From contig CAUJJP010000181.1 in the NCBI GenBank assembly GCA_963205525.1, positions 1-31,995 on the forward strand: a DNA stretch of 31,995 nucleotides, given 5' to 3'. The notes below the pieces were generated by a model, which had not been told where the DNA came from, made no database searches, and saw only the letters and a program-made list of their open reading frames with translations. This DNA comes from Pseudomonadota bacterium (GTDB taxonomy: Bacteria; Pseudomonadota; Gammaproteobacteria; Burkholderiales; Burkholderiaceae). A program made the position numbers and the translations under genes. Positions 16,266-23,750 of the stretch are shown here, piece after piece; the first letter of the stretch is position 1, and every line of letters starts with the position of its first letter.

Positions 16266-16349
16266 ATGAAGCACGTCTTTCGCCAGCACTACCACCCGCC
16301 GGTCCAGCTGCTGCCGTTGTGGCTGCAGCGTCTGTGGGCCTGGTTCTGA
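16266..16349 (+). CDS. Putative SOS-controlled 27-residue microprotein
   Basis: ATG at 16266 follows AAAGGAGG (16253-16260), one of the best ribosome binding sites in the window, at 5 nt spacing. The 27-codon frame begins MKHVFRQHYHPPVQ and ends LLPLWLQRLWAWF. The N-terminal half is rich in His and basic residues; the C-terminal half is hydrophobic with three Trp. Two LexA boxes directly upstream indicate damage-inducible expression. The size and amphipathic tail recall small SOS membrane peptides such as TisB, though there is no sequence likeness I can claim. It could also be a leader peptide of a lost downstream gene. Start and translation are well supported; function is unknown. Confidence 0.6.
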   Translation: MKHVFRQHYHPPVQLLPLWLQRLWAWF

Positions 16350-16385
16350 GCGCCCCAGGGTTGGGCTGCGCCCAGCGCTCGCTGA

Positions 16386-16420
16386 AGTGAAGAGCCCTTG
16401 GGGTGCCCCGGCGCTTCACT
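16386..16420 (+). terminator. Hairpin after the SOS microprotein
   Basis: AGTGAAG (16386-16392) pairs with CTTCACT (16414-16420), with an inner GGGG-TG-CCCC (16400-16409). It lies 36 nt after the microprotein stop and may end its transcript. No T-tract follows. From 16421 to 16509 I see nothing else. Confidence 0.45.
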
Positions 16421-16509
16421 GGCGCTCGCCCGCCCTCGGAACCGCTGGGATCGACGGAGCAATCCCGGTGATCAGGGCCGGTGGCTTAGGCGCCCGCTTC
16501 GGCCCCTGT

Positions 16510-16995
16510 TCATGAGGGCATGAGCGGGTCGCCCGCGGCCTGGAGGTGGCGTTGCAAGCCGGCCTCGCCGCTGCGCATCACCGCCCTGTGGTTCCAGCGG
16601 AACAGCGGCGCCAGCAAAGGCGCCAGCCAGCGCATCCAGCGCCGCTGCAGGCTCACCCGCCAGACGTAGGTGACGTCGGTGAATGCCGGCTCGGCGCGCA
16701 GCAGCCACAGGCCTTCGCCGTCGAGTTGACCGCGCGAGCGGGCGCGGATGCGCTGGTGGTGCAGCGATTCCAGCCCTTCGACCTCGATCTCCAGGCGGTA
16801 GGGCAGCCGGGTCGACCAGGCGATGCACCGCACCGTGCCCACCCCGTCGGACCCGCCCTCTTGCAGCGTGCGCACTTCCCTGACCTCTGGCCACCAGCGC
16901 GGCCAGGACGGCGGATCGACGAGCGCCGACCACACGCGGTCCACCGGCGCATGGATGCGCCACTGGCTGACCAGGTCGAAGTGGGCCGAGCGCAT
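16510..16995 (-). CDS. SRPBCC family protein (polyketide cyclase/START-like)
   Basis: A 161-residue single-domain protein of the SRPBCC (Bet v 1-like) hydrophobic ligand-binding fold. The opening FDLVSQWRIHAPVDRVWSALVDPPSWPRWWPEVREVR is the family hallmark, and the C-terminal long helix (RWNHRAVMRSGEAGLQRHLQ) closes the ligand cavity. No catalytic residues can be assigned. The gene follows a second SRPBCC gene by 15 nt on the same strand, so the two form a short operon. The ligand is unknown. Confidence 0.9.
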   Translation of the reverse strand: MRSAHFDLVSQWRIHAPVDRVWSALVDPPSWPRWWPEVREVRTLQEGGSDGVGTVRCIAWSTRLPYRLEIEVEGLESLHHQRIRARSRGQLDGEGLWLLRAEPAFTDVTYVWRVSLQRRWMRWLAPLLAPLFRWNHRAVMRSGEAGLQRHLQAAGDPLMPS

Positions 16996-17010
16996 GCCCA
17001 GGCACCCGGT

Positions 17011-17502
17011 TCAGGCGGCGGCCGGTCGGACGCCGGCCACCGGGTAGCCCAGGTCCTCGATGTCGTGCTTGTCCTGGCGTGCCGCGCTGCGCAGCTCGCG
17101 CCCGAGCTGCCATTGGAGCAGCGGCCGCAGCAGGGCGCCCACCAGCGGCGGCAGCGGCAGGCGCACGTCGATCTGCACCTCGGTGCCGTCACGGCCGGCG
17201 TGGCGTCTGGGCTGGAAGCGAACGCGCAGGCTGCCGCCACGGTTGAAGCCCTCGACGGCGCGGTCCTCGATGCTGCCGTCCGCGTGCAAGCGGCGCTCGA
17301 AGACGTCGCGCTGGCGCAGCCCGAGCAGCCGGACCTCCTGCAGGTAGCGACTCACCAGCGGATCGCGGCGCAGCACCTCGAAATGCAGCTTCGGGTGGAC
17401 GTTGCGCCGGATGTGGTGGTCCAGGTCTGCAAATTGACGCCGCACGGTGTCCGGCGGCGCGGCAATCCATTCGCGGTGGCTGGCCTGGGCAAAGCGTGGC
17501 AT
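17011..17502 (-). CDS. SRPBCC family protein (second, divergent copy)
   Basis: A 163-residue protein with SRPBCC-type layout: SHREWIAAPPDTVRRQFADLDHHI at the start, a beta-rich middle (LHFEVLRRDPLVSRYLQEVRLLGLRQRDVFERR) and a long C-terminal helix (PLVGALLRPLLQWQLGRELR). I start it at ATG 17502, which has AGGAGG 6 nt upstream on the minus strand; the longer open frame to 17805 overlaps the divergent cupin gene and is not supported. It is the first gene of the two-gene SRPBCC operon and faces the cupin-ECF operon across 139 bp. It is only distantly similar to its neighbour. Function is unknown. Confidence 0.82.
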   Translation of the reverse strand: MPRFAQASHREWIAAPPDTVRRQFADLDHHIRRNVHPKLHFEVLRRDPLVSRYLQEVRLLGLRQRDVFERRLHADGSIEDRAVEGFNRGGSLRVRFQPRRHAGRDGTEVQIDVRLPLPPLVGALLRPLLQWQLGRELRSAARQDKHDIEDLGYPVAGVRPAAA

Positions 17503-17582
17503 GGCGGACCTCCTGCCATGGCTACGTCCCGCCGCGACCGGCGGATGCACTCGCAAGGGCTGGTCGCTGCGGCCGGCGGCGC

Positions 17583-17611
17583 TTGACCCGGTCGCGGGCA
17601 CGGACTTGAAT
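17583..17611 (+). promoter_or_regulatory. Candidate sigma-70 promoter of the cupin-ECF operon
   Basis: TTGACC (17583-17588) and TTGAAT (17606-17611) are 17 bp apart and about 30 bp before the cupin ATG. The -35 is near consensus and the -10 is moderate. An ECF-type autoregulated promoter was looked for but not recognised. Confidence 0.5.
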
Positions 17612-17641
17612 CTGCATGGTCGCTCTCCCCGTAGCCCCGTC

Positions 17642-18067
17642 ATGGACTCCCCCGTCCTCTGCGATCCCAGCGCCGCGACACCGACGCTGTCGACGACGAT
17701 CCGGCGCCGCCTGATGGAGCGCGTGGCCGATGCCGACACCTCGCACCTCACCATCGGCGCCGGCGAGGACGGCTGGAAGCCCTTCGCTGCCGGTGTCCAG
17801 ATCAAGCCGCTGCGCCGGCAGGGCGAGGTGCTGTCCTACCTGCTGCGCCTGCAGCCGGGCGCCAGGCTGCCGCCGCACCGGCACCCGCTGGACGAGGAGT
17901 GCGTGGTCCTGTCGGGCCGGCTGCAGGTCGGCACGCGGACCGAGGTCGGCCCCGGTGGCTACCACCTGGCGCTGGCCGGTGCGCTGCACGCGACGATATG
18001 CAGCGCGGGCGGGGCGACGATCTTCCTGCGCGGCGCGGTTCCGGATGCCAGCCAGGTGCTGGCCTGA
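17642..18067 (+). CDS. Cupin domain protein (ChrR-like)
   Basis: A 141-residue protein with a single cupin barrel. The metal-binding motif is PPHRHPLDEECVVLSG (HxH and Glu), with the second-motif His in GGYHLALAGALHATI. It closely resembles the C-terminal cupin of ChrR-type anti-sigma factors, which sense singlet oxygen or organic hydroperoxides. The N-terminal zinc anti-sigma domain (HxxxCxxC) is absent. The ATG at 17642 is chosen from the conserved start; the ribosome binding site is poor. It lies 40 nt before the ECF sigma gene, suggesting a sensor or accessory part of that sigma circuit. Confidence 0.88.
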   Translation: MDSPVLCDPSAATPTLSTTIRRRLMERVADADTSHLTIGAGEDGWKPFAAGVQIKPLRRQGEVLSYLLRLQPGARLPPHRHPLDEECVVLSGRLQVGTRTEVGPGGYHLALAGALHATICSAGGATIFLRGAVPDASQVLA

Positions 18068-18107
18068 AGCCATGTCTCATGTGATGGGCAGCCGATCGAG
18101 GGTCAGC

Positions 18108-18854
18108 ATGACGACGATCACCGACACGCCCGAGGACCCGGCGGCGGCGCCGATGGACGACGATGCGCTGTTTCCAGACGAGGTCGGCGATGCCGATGCG
18201 CCCCACGGCGACGCCGATGCGCCTGACGGCGAGGCGGACGGGCAGCCTGAGCCCGCAGCCGCCAGCCACGCCGTGGCGCGCGTGCCTGACGCGCAGCTGG
18301 CAGCCTGGATAGACGCCATCGTCGGGCGCGACGAGCGCGCGCTGGCGGCGCTGTACGACGCCACCTTCGCCAGCGTGTTCGGGCTCGTCAGGCGCATCGT
18401 GCGTGACCGCGCCACCGCCGAGGAGGTGGTGGAGGACAGCTACTTCCAGGTCTGGCGCCAGGCGCCGCGCTTCGACCCCGCGCGCGGCCATGCGCTGGGC
18501 TGGCTGCTTGCGATCGCCAGGTCGCGCGCGATCGATGCGCTGCGCCGCGGCGCTCGCTTCCAGCACGAGGCGCTCGACGAGGACAAGGCCTGCGAAGTCG
18601 CTGGCGATGACGCCGCGGCCGACGAATTGCTGGCGCTGGCGCGTCGGCGTGCCGATCTGCACCAGGCCCTGATGCTGCTGGGGGCGCAGCCGCGTCAGCT
18701 GGTTTCGCTGGCCTTCTTCCGTGGCCTCTCGCACGAGGAGATCGCGCAGCAGACGCAGATCCCGCTGGGCACCGTCAAGTCGCAGATCCGACGCGCCATG
18801 CTGTCCCTGCGCAGCAGCCTCGGCGAACACGGCGGACGGGTCCAGGCTGCCTGA
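18108..18854 (+). CDS. ECF-type RNA polymerase sigma factor
   Basis: A 248-residue sigma-70 family protein. Region 2 is LYDATFASVFGLVRRIVRDRATAEEVVEDSYFQVWRQAPRFDP, and region 4 is LSHEEIAQQTQIPLGTVKSQIRRAMLSLRSSL. The first 60 residues are an acidic, repetitive extension (DADAPHGDADAPDGEAD) not found in typical ECF factors of about 190 residues. I use ATG 18108, which has GAGGGT 6 nt upstream; ATG 18072 would add 12 residues. It lies between two cupin genes, the arrangement of the RpoE-ChrR group that drives photo-oxidative stress genes. Assignment to that ECF group is inferred from context. Confidence 0.92.
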   Translation: MTTITDTPEDPAAAPMDDDALFPDEVGDADAPHGDADAPDGEADGQPEPAAASHAVARVPDAQLAAWIDAIVGRDERALAALYDATFASVFGLVRRIVRDRATAEEVVEDSYFQVWRQAPRFDPARGHALGWLLAIARSRAIDALRRGARFQHEALDEDKACEVAGDDAAADELLALARRRADLHQALMLLGAQPRQLVSLAFFRGLSHEEIAQQTQIPLGTVKSQIRRAMLSLRSSLGEHGGRVQAA

Positions 18855-18892
18855 GCCCCGTCCCACCCACCCACGGAAAACCTGCACCGACC

Positions 18893-19837
18893 ATGGCCCG
18901 CGAATCCTTGCCAGACCCGCTGCCCGCAAGCGGACCGGACCCGAGGCCGGAAGCGGGGGCAGACCCGCGGGCAGAGCGCCTGCCGGTCGAGATCCTGGCG
19001 CCCTCCGATCCGGTCGAGCGCGACTTCGAGCCACTGTTCGGCGAGCCCTTCGCCAGCGCCTATACGGAGCAGCCGGCGGCGGCCGATGCCACCGTGTCGC
19101 AGGCCGCGGACGCCGCCTTGCCGGCCGCGCTGCGCAGCCGCCTGCTCGGGCGCGCCGCGGCCTCGCGTGCAGCGGCGGCGCCGATGTTCACCACCCGCAC
19201 CGGGCGGCTCGCGGCGTCGGCGCTGGCGCAGGGGGTGGGTGCCCGAACCCTGTACCAAGCCGCCGAACCCCGGCGCCCCGGCGAGCCGCATCGGGCCCGG
19301 CTGATCGACTTCGCTGCCGGCAGCCGTTGGGATGGTCCCGGCACCGGCCTGCAGCGCGAGTGGCTGCTGCTGCAGGGCAGCGTGCGCATCGGCGGTCGAC
19401 CGCTGCAGGCGCGCGACTACCGGATCGATCCGGCAGGGGTGGTCGCCGGTCCACTGGAGAGCGAGCACGGTGCCAGGCTCTTCCTGCGTGAGTCCGCGTT
19501 GCCGGTGGGCGCTGCGGTCTCGGCCTGTCTGGTGCGCGATGCGGACGCCGGCTGGCCGCCCTACGCACCCGGCATCCGGCGCCGCGTGCTGTGGCAGGCG
19601 GGCGGGCAGGCGGCCATGCTCTACCTGGCCGAGCCGGGTGCGGCGATCCCGCTGCACCGCCATGGGCACGACGAGGAGTGCCTGATGGTGCAGGGCGAGC
19701 TCTTCCTCGACGACGAACTCCTGCAGGCCGGCGACTACCAGCTCGCGCCCGCGGGCAGCAGCCACCGCCTCACGCAGACCGACACCGGGGTCGTGATCTA
19801 CGCCCACGGCGACCTGGACCTGCAGTTCGTGGCCTGA
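18893..19837 (+). CDS. Two-part cupin protein, probable ChrR-like regulator of the ECF factor
   Basis: A 314-residue protein. Residues 1-100 are Pro/Ala/Asp-rich and have no HxxxCxxC zinc motif. Residues about 95-205 resemble a cupin fold without metal ligands. Residues about 215-314 form a cupin with PLHRHGHDEECLMVQG and SSHRL, giving an HxHxxxE...H metal site. ChrR anti-sigma factors have a zinc domain then a cupin; here the zinc domain is replaced. If this is the anti-sigma factor it must hold sigma differently. It follows the ECF gene by 38 nt. It could instead be a dioxygenase-like enzyme. Confidence 0.85.
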   Translation: MARESLPDPLPASGPDPRPEAGADPRAERLPVEILAPSDPVERDFEPLFGEPFASAYTEQPAAADATVSQAADAALPAALRSRLLGRAAASRAAAAPMFTTRTGRLAASALAQGVGARTLYQAAEPRRPGEPHRARLIDFAAGSRWDGPGTGLQREWLLLQGSVRIGGRPLQARDYRIDPAGVVAGPLESEHGARLFLRESALPVGAAVSACLVRDADAGWPPYAPGIRRRVLWQAGGQAAMLYLAEPGAAIPLHRHGHDEECLMVQGELFLDDELLQAGDYQLAPAGSSHRLTQTDTGVVIYAHGDLDLQFVA

Positions 19838-19902
19838 GGACGGCCGTCGAGCGCCGCCACGCGGAGCTGGGCCGCGGCAGGCCCGCCCGCGCTTTGCCGG
19901 CG

Positions 19903-22617
19903 TCAGCGTGACCGATCCGCCGTCGCGGCTGCGGCGCCCCGCGCGCGGCGCGGTAGCTGCAATCGCAGCACCGTGCCGGCGCCGGGGTGGCTGTCGACCT
20001 CTATCGTCCCGCCCAGGGGACCGGTCACCAGGTTGTGCACGATGGCCAGCCCGAGCCCGCTGCCGCCGCTGCCCAGCCGGGTGGTGAAGAAGGGCTCGAA
20101 CACCCGGCCCAGATCCTGCGGCGCGATGCCGCAGCCGTCGTCGGCCACCTCGAGCGTGACCTGGTCGTCATCGGTCGTGCGGGCGACGAGGCGCACGCGG
20201 CCACCTTCGCGATCGCCGAAGGCGTGCACCACGGCGTTGTGCACCAGGTTGGTCAGCACCTGGGCCAGCGCACCCGGGTAGCTGTCGAGCTCGATGCCGG
20301 CGCCGCCTGCCTGGGCGAGCTGTACGCCGGTCTTGCGCAGAGAGGGCTGCATGGTGAGGACGACCTCGGCCATCAGCTCGCCGAGGTCGAAGCGGCGCCG
20401 CTGGCCGCTGGTCTGGTCGACCGCGATCTGCTTGAAGCCCTGCAGCAAGGTGGCGGCGCGCTGCAGGTTGCGCAGCGCGATCACGCTTCCCTCGTCGACC
20501 TGGGCCAGGAAGGCTTCGAGCTCGCTGCGGCGCAGCCCGGCCGCCAGGCGCTCGTGCAGCGCGGCCAGCCGCTCCTGCAGGGTGGAGGCTGAAATCAAGG
20601 CATTGCCGATCGGTGTGCCCAGCTCGTGCGCCACCCCGCCCACCAGCTGCGCCAGCGAAGCCAGCTTCTCCGACTGGATCAGCCGGTCCTGCGTCGCGCG
20701 CAGGTCGTCCAGCGTGCGTTGCAGTTGCGCATTGGCTTCGCTGAGCCTGGCCGTGCGCTGCGCGATGCGCTGCTCGAGCTCGGCGTTCAGACGCCTCAGG
20801 TCTTCCTCCAGTGCGCGCTGGGTGCTCACGTCCTGCAGTGCGTAGACGATCAGGGACTCGCTGCCGACCTCGATCAGGGCCGGGGTCAGCAAGGCACTGC
20901 GCTGCCGCCCCTGGGCGCACAGGAGCCGGATCTCCTGCGTCGGCTGCTCCCCGCCGTGGTCGAGGTGGTCGACGAAGCGGCGGCGCTCGCGCGGATCGGC
21001 GAACAGCGTGATCCCCGTCTGCGGCCCGAGCCGGCGGCCCAGGATGTCCGTCCGCGGGTAGCCCAGCAGCTGCTCCCAGGCCGCGTTCAGGTCCAGGTAC
21101 TCGAAGTCGTCGCCGTGCCGGCGCAGCACCGCCAGCGCCACCGGGCTGGACTGGAAGAAGCTGTTGAACTTGTGCTCGCTGGCCTGCAGCGCCGCCTGCT
21201 CCTGCTTGCGGGCCGTGATGTCGATGTCCATGCAGGCGAACCAGCGCTGGCCGTCGGGCCCTGGCACCGCGAAGGTGGTGGACAGCAGCCACAGCGGCGG
21301 CGTGTCTGGCTTGCGCAGCTGCAGCTCGTGCGGTGGTGTCGGGCGCCCGCTGTGCCCGATCTCGGCCAGCATGGCGAGGAAGTCGCGCTGCTGGTCCGCA
21401 TCGAGGATCAGCTCGTCGAGGCGGCGGCCGATCGCCTGCTCGCGGCTGTGGCCGAACAGGGCGCTGGAGGCCGGGTTCCAGTCCACCACCCGACCCTCGG
21501 CGTCGTAGAGCTGGATCGCGAGCGCGGGGGCGTTGTCCACCACCGCGCGAAGCATGTGCTCGCGGTCCTGGATGCGCTGCGCCATGCGCGCGAGGTCGGC
21601 GTCCAGGCGCGCCAGCTCGTCGAGCTCGGCCTGTGGTCCCGCGGGCGGCTGGTAGCGGCCGTCCGCCACCGCCGCGGCGTAGGCAGTGCTGCGTTCGAGC
21701 TGTGCCGTCACGCGCCTGGACAGCCGGTGCAGCGCGAGCAGCCCGAACAGTGCCGCCAGTGCCAGTGTGCTGCCGGTGACGACGATGGCGGCGCGCGGCG
21801 GCGCGCTGGCCACCGCCAGCGGCTGCGCCGCGACCACGACCCAGCCCAGCCGCTGCGCCGGCAGCGCCGTGCCCTGGAAGTCCTCGCCCTCGTAGCTGAA
21901 GCGGGCGAACAGCTGGCGATTGGCCAGGGCAGCGGCCACCGGAGGCAGGGTGCGCAGGTTCACGCGCTGGCGCGCCGCCTCCATGCGAGGGGCTGCCACC
22001 ACCTCGCCCTGGCTGTCCACCACCACCACCAGCAGACCGTCGTCGCGGTTGGCGCGCAGGGCGCGGCCCGCCACGCGCTCGACCGCCAGCTCGGCGACCA
22101 GGGTGCGCGTGCCCGCCGCCAGCGCAAGCGCCACCACCGGCTGCGCGTGCACCGGCGACAGGTACTTGGCGCTCCAGGTCGGTCCGCCGTGGCGGCGCGC
22201 CTCGTGCAGCACCGCGAGGCCGGAGAAATCGTTGCCGCGCCATTCCTCGGTCTGCCCGGCCTGCGCGCCGGCCAGCCCGAGGGCCACGATGCGAAAGTTC
22301 TCGTCGACGAGGTAGAGGTTCTCGAACAGCGTGCCGCCGGCCAGCATGCGCATCAGCGCCTCCAGCGCAGGGCGGTCCAGGCGCTCGACGGCGGCCACGC
22401 CGGCAAGCCCCTGCAGCAGGGCCTCGGCGTTGTTCAGCTGGGCCTCGACCTGGCGCAGGGTGAGCCAGACGATGCGTGTCTGCTCGCGTTCGGACGCCTC
22501 GCGCATCTGCGGCAGCTGCCAGCCCGCCATCAGCAGCGCCGCCGCCACGGTGGCGACCGCCAGCACCTGTGCGAAGACGAGCAGCAGCCGCTTGCGCAGC
22601 GAGTGAGTTCGCTTCAC
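19903..22617 (-). CDS. Double-PAS membrane sensor histidine kinase
   Basis: A 904-residue kinase. It has a first membrane helix at about residues 10-30, a large periplasmic sensor (about 31-275, dCache-like layout), a second membrane helix (AAIVVTGSTLALAALFGLLAL), a HAMP-like linker, and two PAS domains (from VVDNAPALAIQLYDAEGRVVDWNP and from FFQSSPVALAVL). A coiled coil leads to the HisKA box GGVAHELGTPIGN with H664. The ATPase domain has NLVHNAVVHAFGD, ADDGCGIAPQDLGRVFEPFFTT and GSGLGLAIVHNLV. The start is GTG 22617, overlapping the stop of the binding-protein gene as GTGA, so the two are coupled. Its partner is probably the REC-EAL protein two genes upstream. Confidence 0.95.
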   Translation of the reverse strand: MKRTHSLRKRLLLVFAQVLAVATVAAALLMAGWQLPQMREASEREQTRIVWLTLRQVEAQLNNAEALLQGLAGVAAVERLDRPALEALMRMLAGGTLFENLYLVDENFRIVALGLAGAQAGQTEEWRGNDFSGLAVLHEARRHGGPTWSAKYLSPVHAQPVVALALAAGTRTLVAELAVERVAGRALRANRDDGLLVVVVDSQGEVVAAPRMEAARQRVNLRTLPPVAAALANRQLFARFSYEGEDFQGTALPAQRLGWVVVAAQPLAVASAPPRAAIVVTGSTLALAALFGLLALHRLSRRVTAQLERSTAYAAAVADGRYQPPAGPQAELDELARLDADLARMAQRIQDREHMLRAVVDNAPALAIQLYDAEGRVVDWNPASSALFGHSREQAIGRRLDELILDADQQRDFLAMLAEIGHSGRPTPPHELQLRKPDTPPLWLLSTTFAVPGPDGQRWFACMDIDITARKQEQAALQASEHKFNSFFQSSPVALAVLRRHGDDFEYLDLNAAWEQLLGYPRTDILGRRLGPQTGITLFADPRERRRFVDHLDHGGEQPTQEIRLLCAQGRQRSALLTPALIEVGSESLIVYALQDVSTQRALEEDLRRLNAELEQRIAQRTARLSEANAQLQRTLDDLRATQDRLIQSEKLASLAQLVGGVAHELGTPIGNALISASTLQERLAALHERLAAGLRRSELEAFLAQVDEGSVIALRNLQRAATLLQGFKQIAVDQTSGQRRRFDLGELMAEVVLTMQPSLRKTGVQLAQAGGAGIELDSYPGALAQVLTNLVHNAVVHAFGDREGGRVRLVARTTDDDQVTLEVADDGCGIAPQDLGRVFEPFFTTRLGSGGSGLGLAIVHNLVTGPLGGTIEVDSHPGAGTVLRLQLPRRARGAAAATADRSR

Positions 22618-23750
22618 TGGACGAGCACGAAGCGGCCGCCGCTGACGCGCGTCATGTACACCGGCCGCGCGGCCTCGCCCCAGCCATCGAAGGCCAGGGT
22701 CTGCTGCAGGCCCTCGAACTCCCGCAGGCGCAGCAAGGTGGCGGCCACGGACTCGCCGCTGCCTTGCTCGCGCAATGCGCGCAGCGCGATCGTGGCGGCG
22801 TCGTAGCCGGCGGCGGCGGCAAAGCCGGGGCTGCGGCCGAAGCGCTCGCGAAAGGCGTCGCGGAAGGCCAGGTAGCGCGGCGCGCGGCTGTCGCGGTCCA
22901 GGAACTGGGTCAGCGTGATGCCCTCGACGGCGGCGCCGCCCAGGGTCAGGAATTCCTCCGTCGCCGACCACTCCGAGGTCAGCACCGGCAGCGCCGGCGC
23001 GAACTTGCGCAGCGCCTGCGCCAGGCGGGCCGCGTCCACCGCGTTGCAGATCAGCAGCACCGCGTCCGGGCGGCTCGCCAGCGCGCGCTGCGCCACTGCG
23101 GGCAGCGCCAGGCTGGGGCTGAAGACATAGGCCTGCTCGTCGACCACCTGGCCGCCGTGGCGGGCGATCTGGGTGCCGAAGCCCTGGGCCCAGGTCTGGC
23201 TGTAGGCGCGGTTGCCGTCGTCGCGCAGGATCGCGAAACGGCGCAGCGCGGTGTGGCCGGCAAAGTACTCGGCGGCGCTGCGCGCGTACTGGTCGACCGA
23301 GGAGACGATGCGAAAGAAGTGGTCCTGGCGCCGACTGAGCTCGTTGGTCGTCACCGTCGGCGACAGCAGCAGCACGTCCAGCTCGGCTGCCAGCGGCAGC
23401 AGGGCGACGGCGATCGAGCTCGTCATCGGGCCGACCACCAGGCGATGCCCGGCCGCCGCGGCGGCGCGCAAGGCCTCCTGTGCGCGTGCCGGGTCCTGCT
23501 GGTCGTCGTAGACGTCGAGCTGCCACGGCTGGCCCTGCGCACTGGCTTGTTCGACGGCCAGCTGCACACCGTCGCGTCCGCCGACGCCGAGGTCGGCGGC
23601 GCGTCCGGTGAGGCCGCCCAGAAAGGCCAGGCGCCGGATCGGTGCGGCACAACCGCCGAGTCCGCCCAGCGTACCCCCTAGCCCAATGGCAAACCCGGAA
23701 CACGCCGCCAGCTGCATCCCGCACGCGGTCAGCCAGCGGCGGCGCTTCAC
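22614..23750 (-). CDS. Periplasmic solute-binding protein, branched-chain amino acid type
   Basis: A 378-residue type I periplasmic binding protein. After a signal peptide (VKRRRWLTACGMQLAACSGFAIG) there is a possible lipobox (LGGC) near residue 33. Family features are FLGGLTGRAADLGVGGRDGVQLAVEQ, VVGPMTSSIAVALLPLAAE, LLSPTVTTNELS, and ATIALRALREQG near the end. There is no ABC permease or ATPase next to it; instead it sits between a response regulator and a histidine kinase with 4-nt GTGA overlaps on both sides. This suggests it delivers a ligand signal to the kinase rather than importing it. The ligand is unknown. Confidence 0.92.
   Translation of the reverse strand: MKRRRWLTACGMQLAACSGFAIGLGGTLGGLGGCAAPIRRLAFLGGLTGRAADLGVGGRDGVQLAVEQASAQGQPWQLDVYDDQQDPARAQEALRAAAAAGHRLVVGPMTSSIAVALLPLAAELDVLLLSPTVTTNELSRRQDHFFRIVSSVDQYARSAAEYFAGHTALRRFAILRDDGNRAYSQTWAQGFGTQIARHGGQVVDEQAYVFSPSLALPAVAQRALASRPDAVLLICNAVDAARLAQALRKFAPALPVLTSEWSATEEFLTLGGAAVEGITLTQFLDRDSRAPRYLAFRDAFRERFGRSPGFAAAAGYDAATIALRALREQGSGESVAATLLRLREFEGLQQTLAFDGWGEAARPVYMTRVSGGRFVLVQ

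Noticed and set aside
15889..16419. A 176-codon minus-strand frame across the MITE-like element
   Set aside because: It runs through both inverted repeats and the SOS region and has no coherent domain; only a short part near 16122-16208 looks protein-like.
17522..17619. A 31-codon minus-strand frame (MQIQVRARDRVKRRR...) in the divergent promoter region
   Set aside because: It has strongly Arg-rich text typical of GC-rich noncoding frames and lies over the likely promoter of the cupin operon.
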